Source: Ianthella basta
Lineage: Eukaryota > Porifera > Demospongiae > Verongiida > Ianthellidae
Direction of reading: 5' to 3'
DNA: 64,000 nt
NCBI GenBank assembly: GCA_964019415.1
Contig: OZ025871.1
Location: 6,390,213-6,454,212 of the forward strand
Under the pieces are notes generated by a model. It had not been told where the DNA came from. It ran no database searches and saw only the letters and a program-made list of their open reading frames with translations. How positions within the stretch are numbered: position 1 is the first letter of the stretch; each line of letters opens with the position of its first letter. This document shows positions 58,270 to 64,000 of this stretch, one piece after another. The position numbers and the translations under genes are program-made.

Positions 58270-59430
58270 GAGCTGAATAATGTATGATTTTGTGAGGCCC
58301 CAACTCCTGCAAACACTTTGAACATACAATGGAAAGACAAGCCTTGCTAGCTGCATCCTTTGAGTGAGTCACATGCTGTTTGTCACCTATATATAGTAGT
58401 GCATCCAATGCCTTCTGCCAGTCCTCACTCTCTATACACACAGCTAGGTGCTTTTCGTGGTTTCTCTATGTTGCATATTAGATGACATGGTGGTATATAA
58501 TTCAGTGTCTACTACTTTCAGCACATCTTCAAAAAGCTGTGATTGGTTGAAACATTGTCAGCATTGTCTGCATATTGCATTGCCACTGTGATTCATACTA
58601 GTGAATCATCTGCTGATGGTGTTGTTGGAAACTCGATCTGCCTGCATTTAATTGTTGAAGAACCATATTTATAGTTGTAGTGAAGGCCACTAGGCTGAAA
58701 CTAGCCCCTTATGTGACACCCACCATTTACTTGAAAGGCCTGCCCATTAAGTCTTTGACACCTACACTGAAACTGGTGTTTGACAGCAGTGTGGTAGTAA
58801 TTTGCATAATGTTTTCACTGTTGTTGCCCGCAGTTTGATTCGAATTCAGATTTAGATTTGTAGTTGGTGTGCCAAAGCCCTTGCTGAGGTTGGGACAGAG
58901 GAAGTGTACGTCTACACCACGCATAATGTTGTTGTGGAGCAATGCAGACGCTTTGCAAATGTGATGTCTGCACAGCTGCAGCCTTTGAGCCTGACTAGCA
59001 GGGCTGTAAGTTTAATTCTGCTTGGGTCTGAATGTTTCCAGTAAGATCGGTGACAGAATGTTATAGGTTCCATTTTCATTATTATGATTGGGACGGAGAT
59101 TTGTCAGAGGTCCTTGAGGCTTGTTAGGTTTCTGTAGTGTGACTGGTGTGCCTGCACCAAGGTCACAAGCTGGAAGTATCACTACAGCAACTCTGAGAAT
59201 ATCTGCTATCCACTGAACAGTCATGTCATGTATGTCATGTTGGTAGAGATGAAGTTGGATCATTCCAGGAATGTCTTTCCACTATCATTGTGTCTGCACT
59301 TGGACTATACACCAGACAATAGTAGGTGTCTGTGCTACAGTGGTTCCCTATCTTAGCATTCATATATATCCCCATTGGCACAGTCACATCTCTCTTATGT
59401 ATTACATTCACGGCTGCCTGCAACTGCTGA
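58270..59430 (-). pseudogene. Degenerate coding-like block (minus strand)
   Basis: The minus strand gives broken frames such as EKHLAVCIESEDWQKALDAL then LYIGDKQHVTHSKD (about 58,300-58,420), and PVTLQKPNKPQGPLTNLRP at about 59,090-59,165. The latter is like the N-terminal start of a non-LTR RT (QKP-KP-GP--NLRP). Stops break all of them. It is probably another decayed retroelement. The family was not recognised for the first segment. Confidence 0.35.
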
Positions 59431-60860
59431 TAACGTCTTCCTTCAGGTGTGAATCAGACGTATAGTGAGGAGATGTAGGCCCTTATGGAATAACAACACA
59501 GCACTGCCAGCCCCTACGCTTTGCAACCCATATCTGCACCAGTCTGGCATTTAAGGCAGAACTGGAACAGCCGGTCCCAGATTTCAAATTGTACAATGTA
59601 GATTGCATGGCTTTACAGGAAACAAGGAGGAACGTAAAATCTCACCCTATTAGGGTACCGCTCTCCGATGCTATGTTGTACACTCTTAACAAACGAATAG
59701 GCTTTGTAGGTGGGAAGAAGGTTGCACCCTTACCTGCGAACATCAGTCGCCACTAGATCATGTCACTGTAACTTCCTTCCACTTCAGCAAGTTGGAACTA
59801 CCTGTCTCACGGTGAGACTGAGATATGATTCATCACCTTCACTTGATAGTTGAAGCGTATGCAGAATGGCTTGGTAGGGTGTGAACCTGCCACATTAAGG
59901 AGCTATTTTTTCAGTGAATATGATAGATTGAGTAATAATCTAGGTGTGCGCTGTACATTCTTTAACAGCCATCCTCCTGTACTCCACTGTTGATGTCTTT
60001 AGTTGTAACCTCAGTGATGCGTATTGAACTGCACTACAACTGCACTTACTGAGGACCTTGTGTGATAACATAGTTCCATTCATTTGCCGTTGTTTTCTGC
60101 TGGAGATGTTTCAGGAGATGACATATGGTTGTACCGTGATAGGAACAATAGTGTTTAATGTCATTCTGAAGTCCATTCTTGTTCTTGGGTCTCCTGGTGT
60201 CACTTTGCTGAGAAGGACTACTGTCCTTTGCTAAGAATTTCCTAAGACTGTGCAATTGTCTACATTGCTCATTAGTCCTTGAAGGACAGGTTAGTGTGGT
60301 ATTGTTTTAGCTTTCATTTTGGATAGCTGATGGACACAAAGGGGTTGAAATGTGCTAACTGTTACTGGTGCACTGAGAATACTGCTCTGTTGTCCACTCA
60401 GAATTACTTGTATTAAAGAGCTACATTGAACTGAACTGTACAGTAATGCATTTGTTGCCAGTCATGCATGTGGTTGTATGCTGTTTCTTAATTAAAGTGT
60501 CATATCTATTTCTTCTGTAGGTGGTAGTGCACAGGAATGCATGACTAACACATTGCAATCTACCAGTGACCATGTCTTTATACAGGTTAACTTTGATCTG
60601 ACCCATAGGTGGCTGTTATAGGTTTCATTGTACATAGGCCATACTCAGTTGCACTGTACACATATCTTACCTGTCACTATGTATACAATGCATGGGGTGC
60701 CCAGCTTACTTGTTACATTGCCAAATAGGGTAGAGCAACTAATCGACTACCAATCCAGGCAGAGAATTAGCCTGCTTTTGATGACCCTGCACATAGAATT
60801 GTTTTTGGGGCGCCGAAGGCGCCCCTATATTGTTTTCAGATTTAGGTCTTCGTATGGCTT
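59430..60860. other. No gene recognised
   Basis: No domain-bearing frame was found. A GGGGCGCCGAAGGCGCCCC hairpin at about 60,808 and a (TA)n run at 60,870-60,890 mark the border with the foldback array. Confidence 0.5.
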
Positions 60861-60887
60861 CATGTTCGTATATATATATATATATAT

Positions 60888-61500
60888 ATAATGCCTACAA
60901 ATTGGTTTCAAAATGTGATTGTTCAAAACATCGCCTCCATTTTGTGACTAATTAAGCAATACTGCTAATGACATGAGGAAATTGGTCATCTAACTTCATC
61001 CACTTAGTTTCATGACTTAGCAGGGCTGGGTCGGTAAGATATGCAATGAACCTCATTTTTCTCGGCCATTTTGTCACTAATTAAGAAATCCTGCTAATGA
61101 CATGAACAGTTGCATTATCTGGCTAGGTCCATCAAGTGTCATGACTGAGCGGGCCGGGCTGGTTGAATACATCATACACATCACATATGTCGGCCATTTT
61201 GAGACTAATTAATAAATCCCGCTAATAACATAGGAAGGTGGACCACTTGGATGTGTCCACCAAGTTTCACGTCTCAACGAGCCAAGTTGCATTCATATAC
61301 AAGATACCACTATGCATCAATATAAATGCACCATACATTAAGTGTTATGCTATGCACATTTATATTAGGATTTGGCGGGCTGCTTGTAGAAGAACGAAGA
61401 CCTAATTAAAAATTCTGCCTCATTTAAAAGTCTTAAAATCTCCCATACTTCAAAGGCACACCTATCACATGTTCGTGAGGGGTGCCTAACCCCCCGGGAA
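60888..61500. repeat. Flank repeat of the foldback array, unit 1
   Basis: The stretch beginning GCCTACAAATTGG and containing AAACATCGCCTCCATTTTG, CTCGGCCATTTTG and ATATGTCGGCCATTTTGAG is repeated at 62,785-63,395 (offset about 1.9 kb) with few changes. Three internal sub-repeats each carry CCATTTTG...ACTAATTAA. It ends at CCCCCCGGGAATTATATTAT. Confidence 0.9.
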
Positions 61501-61537
61501 TTATATTATATTATATTATATTATATTATATTATATT
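61500..61537. repeat. (ATATT)n microsatellite
   Basis: About 38 bp of a 5-bp unit (TTATA/ATATT). The same repeat recurs at 63,397-63,430 and 63,470-63,497 at equivalent places in the array. Confidence 0.95.
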
Positions 61538-61539
61538 AC

Positions 61540-62572
61540 CACCACACAGTGCAAGTTACAATATTACAGCCACCACATGCATTCCTAGATGAAAATGACC
61601 ACCGCCACCACCACATGGTGCCAGTACAATGCATGCATTCAGTATATGCGCCATTGCTCTAGAAAAAACACCACCACCACCACCACACAGTGCAAGTTAC
61701 AATATCGCAGCCACCACCACCTGTGCCAGTAGAGTATCTGTGCTAGTTGGTCATAGAAAAAGACCACCACCAGTGCAAGTTACAGTAGCCACCACCACAT
61801 GTGTCAGTAGAGTATCTGCGCTAGCTGGTCATGGAAAAAGACCACCAGTGCAAGTTACAGTAGCCACCACCACATGTGCCAGTAGAATATCTGCGCTAGT
61901 TGGTAATTGAAAAAGACCACCAGTGCAAGTTACAGTGGCTCCGGGCCAGCACATGCAAGTTATAGCTGGTCAGAACCTGCACTGCTGCCATTGTAATGCA
62001 CGCTGCAGCAAGCAATTGTAACTTGCCTAAGGGCATGCCATTGAATTGAGGGTGCATGGGAAGAAATTCAATGGCATGCCCTTAGGCAAGTTACAATTGC
62101 TTGCTGCAGCGTGCATTACAATGGCAGCAGTGCAGGTTCTGACCAGCTATAACTTGCATGTGCTGGCCCGGAGCCACTGTAACTTGCACTGGTGGTCTTT
62201 TTCAATTACCAACTAGCGCAGATATTCTACTGGCACATGTGGTGGTGGCTACTGTAACTTGCACTGGTGGTCTTTTTCCATGACCAGCTAGCGCAGATAC
62301 TCTACTGACACATGTGGTGGTGGCTACTGTAACTTGCACTGGTGGTGGTCTTTTTCTATGACCAACTAGCACAGATACTCTACTGGCACAGGTGGTGGTG
62401 GCTGCGATATTGTAACTTGCACTGTGTGGTGGTGGTGGTGGTGTTTTTTCTAGAGCAATGGCGCATATACTGAATGCATGCATTGTACTGGCACCATGTG
62501 GTGGTGGCGGTGGTCATTTTCATCTAGGAATGCATGTGGTGGCTGTAATATTGTAACTTGCACTGTGTGGTG
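61540..62572. mobile_element. Large foldback palindrome with tandem GTGCAAGTTAC subunits
   Basis: The arms of about 508 bp (61,540-62,047 and 62,065-62,572) are near-identical inverted copies around a centre at about 62,056 with a roughly 17-bp spacer (GAGGGTGCATGGGAAG). Each arm has several units of CCACCAGTGCAAGTTACAGT and GTATCTGCGCTAGTTGGTCA. Identical 93-residue frames on opposite strands (61,629-61,910 and 62,202-62,483) arise only from this symmetry and are not genes. Long ends made of tandem subunits are the mark of foldback (FB-like) elements. Confidence 0.88.
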
Positions 62573-62784
62573 GTGGTGGTAGTAGTATGTGGTAGCAGCA
62601 CCTGATGTGGTGGTCTGTTTCCTTGCAGCTCTGGCACATAATATTATACTGGTGTGCTCATTGCAACTTCCGCTGTGGTGGTGATGATGGCGGTTGTATT
62701 TATCTATGTGGTGGTGAGTAGCTGGATATTGTGGCTGGATAGTTGTGAGCAAGTGTTGGTGCTGCTCTGCTCCAGCATAGCGGC

Positions 62785-63430
62785 AAATGCCTACAAATTG
62801 ATGTCAAAATGTGATTGTTCAAAACATCGCCTCCATTTTGTGACTAATTAAGCAATACTGCTAATGACATGAGGAAATTGGTCATCTAACTTCATCCACT
62901 TAGTATCATGACTTAGCAGGGCTGGGTTGGTAAGATATGCAATGAACCTCATTTTTCTCGGCCATTTTGCAACTAATTAAGAAATCCTGCTAATGACATG
63001 AACAGTTGGATTATCTGGCTAGGTCCACCAAGTGTCATGACTGAGCGGGCCGGGCTGGTTGAATACATCATACACCTCACATATGTCGGCCATTTTGAGA
63101 CTAATTAAGAAATCCCGCTAATAACATAGGAAGGTGGACCACTTGGATGTGTCCACCAAGTTTCACGTCTCAACGAGCCAAGTTGCATTCATATACAAGA
63201 TACCACTATGCATCAATATAAATGCACCATACATTAAGTGTTATGCTATGCACATTTATATTAGGATTTTGTGGGCTGCTTGTAGAAGAACGAAGGCCTA
63301 ATTAAAAATTCTGCCTCATTTAAAAGTCTTAAAATCTCCCATACTTCAAAGGCACACCTATCACATGTTCGTGAGGGGTGCCTAACCCCCCGGGAATTAT
63401 ATTATATTATATTATATTATATTATATTAT
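62785..63430. repeat. Flank repeat of the foldback array, unit 2
   Basis: Near-identical copy of 60,888-61,537, ending in the same CCCCCCGGGAATTATATTAT and ATATT repeat. Together with the palindromes it makes a tandem unit of about 1.9 kb. Confidence 0.9.
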
Positions 63431-63489
63431 TTACTTTAGATTAGTGGTGTATATTGTAACTTGCACTGTATATATTATATTATATTATA

Positions 63490-64000
63490 TTATATTACCA
63501 CCACCACCACACAGTGCAAGTTACAATATTATGGCCACCACATGCATTCCTAGATGAAAATGACCACCACCACCACCACCACCACATGGTGCCAGTACAA
63601 TGCATGCATTCAGTATATGCGCCATTGCTCTAGAAAAAACACCACCACCACCACCACACAGTGCAAGTTACAATATCGCAGCCACCACCACCTGTGCCAG
63701 TAGAGTATCTGTGCTAGTTGGTCATAGAAAAAAAGCACCACCAGTGCAAGTTACAGTAGCCACCACCACATGTGTCAGTAGAGTATCTGCGCTAGTTGGT
63801 CATAGAAAAAGACCACCAGTGCAAGTTACAGTGGCACCAGCACCATTCGCACCACCACATGTGCCAGAAAGTATATGCGCTCAATGGCTGAAGAAAAAGA
63901 CCACCAGCGCAAGTTACAGCCGGTCAGAACCTGCACCGCCGCCATTGGAGTGCACGCTGCAGCAAGCAAATGTAAGCTTGCCTAAGGGCATGCCATTGAA
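63490..64000. mobile_element. Left arm of a second foldback palindrome (cut by the window end)
   Basis: Matches 61,540-62,047, including CCAGTACAATGCATGCATTC and several GTGCAAGTTAC units, and ends at GGCATGCCATTGAA. That is the point just before the palindrome centre in the first copy, so the second arm presumably lies beyond the window. Confidence 0.85.

Noticed and set aside
61629..62483. Two identical 93-residue frames on opposite strands
   Set aside because: They are mirror images produced by the foldback palindrome and consist of repeat subunits with no domain.

Overview
This is a stretch of animal (metazoan) nuclear DNA, most likely from a sponge (probably a demosponge) or a similar early-branching marine invertebrate. 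It has no operons. The genes are broken into small exons bounded by consensus GT/AG sites, long (TG)n microsatellites sit in introns, and much of the window is decayed transposons, MITEs and palindromes. The host call is inference: death-fold (CARD-like) + NACHT + LRR genes, a 2A-like peptide in an NLR-type gene, a HIRAN-domain element and dense TIR/MITE families together suggest this kind of genome. No search could be run.

Immune-receptor genes. At the left edge (202-787) lie the last LRR exon and terminal exon of an NLR gene that begins outside the window. Next (862-4805) is a small gene with a CARD-like exon and proline-rich exons but no NACHT exon, a possible adaptor or truncated NLR. From 5.9 to 16.5 kb there are two diverged copies of a proline-rich exon pair (5.9 and 15.7 kb) and two copies of a Cys-rich, N-glycosylation-rich exon pair (12.1 and 13.9 kb), several of them broken. 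The main gene runs left to right from about 21.9 kb, or from a membrane-segment exon with a good ATG at 17,477, to a stop at 49,997. Its exons are a 2A-like exon (23,618-23,735), a CARD-like exon (25,161-25,442), linkers (27,783 and 32,056), one large NACHT exon (33,414-35,064) and two repeats of a [131-nt exon + LRR exon] cassette (37,897/42,756 and 43,504/49,404), then a short terminal exon. Every intron phase in this chain is compatible. The second cassette arose by tandem duplication of about 5.8 kb, because the intron sequence, including a reverse-transcriptase remnant and a promoter-like block, is duplicated as well.

Mobile DNA. Left half: an integrase + PHD remnant (minus strand, 7.3-8.1 kb), a tRNA-derived SINE (10.0 kb), a Kolobok-like element (19.9-21.5 kb), a pogo/Tigger-like MITE (23.0 kb), an RT remnant (25.6-26.4 kb), a HIRAN remnant (26.4-26.85 kb), a palindrome (26.9-27.1 kb), and a THAP-domain Kolobok element with TTAA target sites (30.1-31.6 kb). 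Right half, after the NLR gene: a TIR element (50.3-51.2 kb), a long-TIR element with a 9-bp target-site duplication holding a RecQ-like helicase fragment and a zinc-finger fragment (51,955-52,736), a retroelement endonuclease fragment (52.8-53.25 kb), a second RecQ fragment and a second zinc-finger ORF (53.3-54.0 kb), a 5'-truncated non-LTR retrotransposon (56.1-58.1 kb), and an array of large foldback palindromes built on a GTGCAAGTTAC motif (60.9-64.0 kb).

The 2A-like, CARD, NACHT and LRR exons would together make an intracellular sensor. The 2A site could produce alternative N-termini or targeting. All exon joins are predicted from splice sites and phase, not from transcripts.
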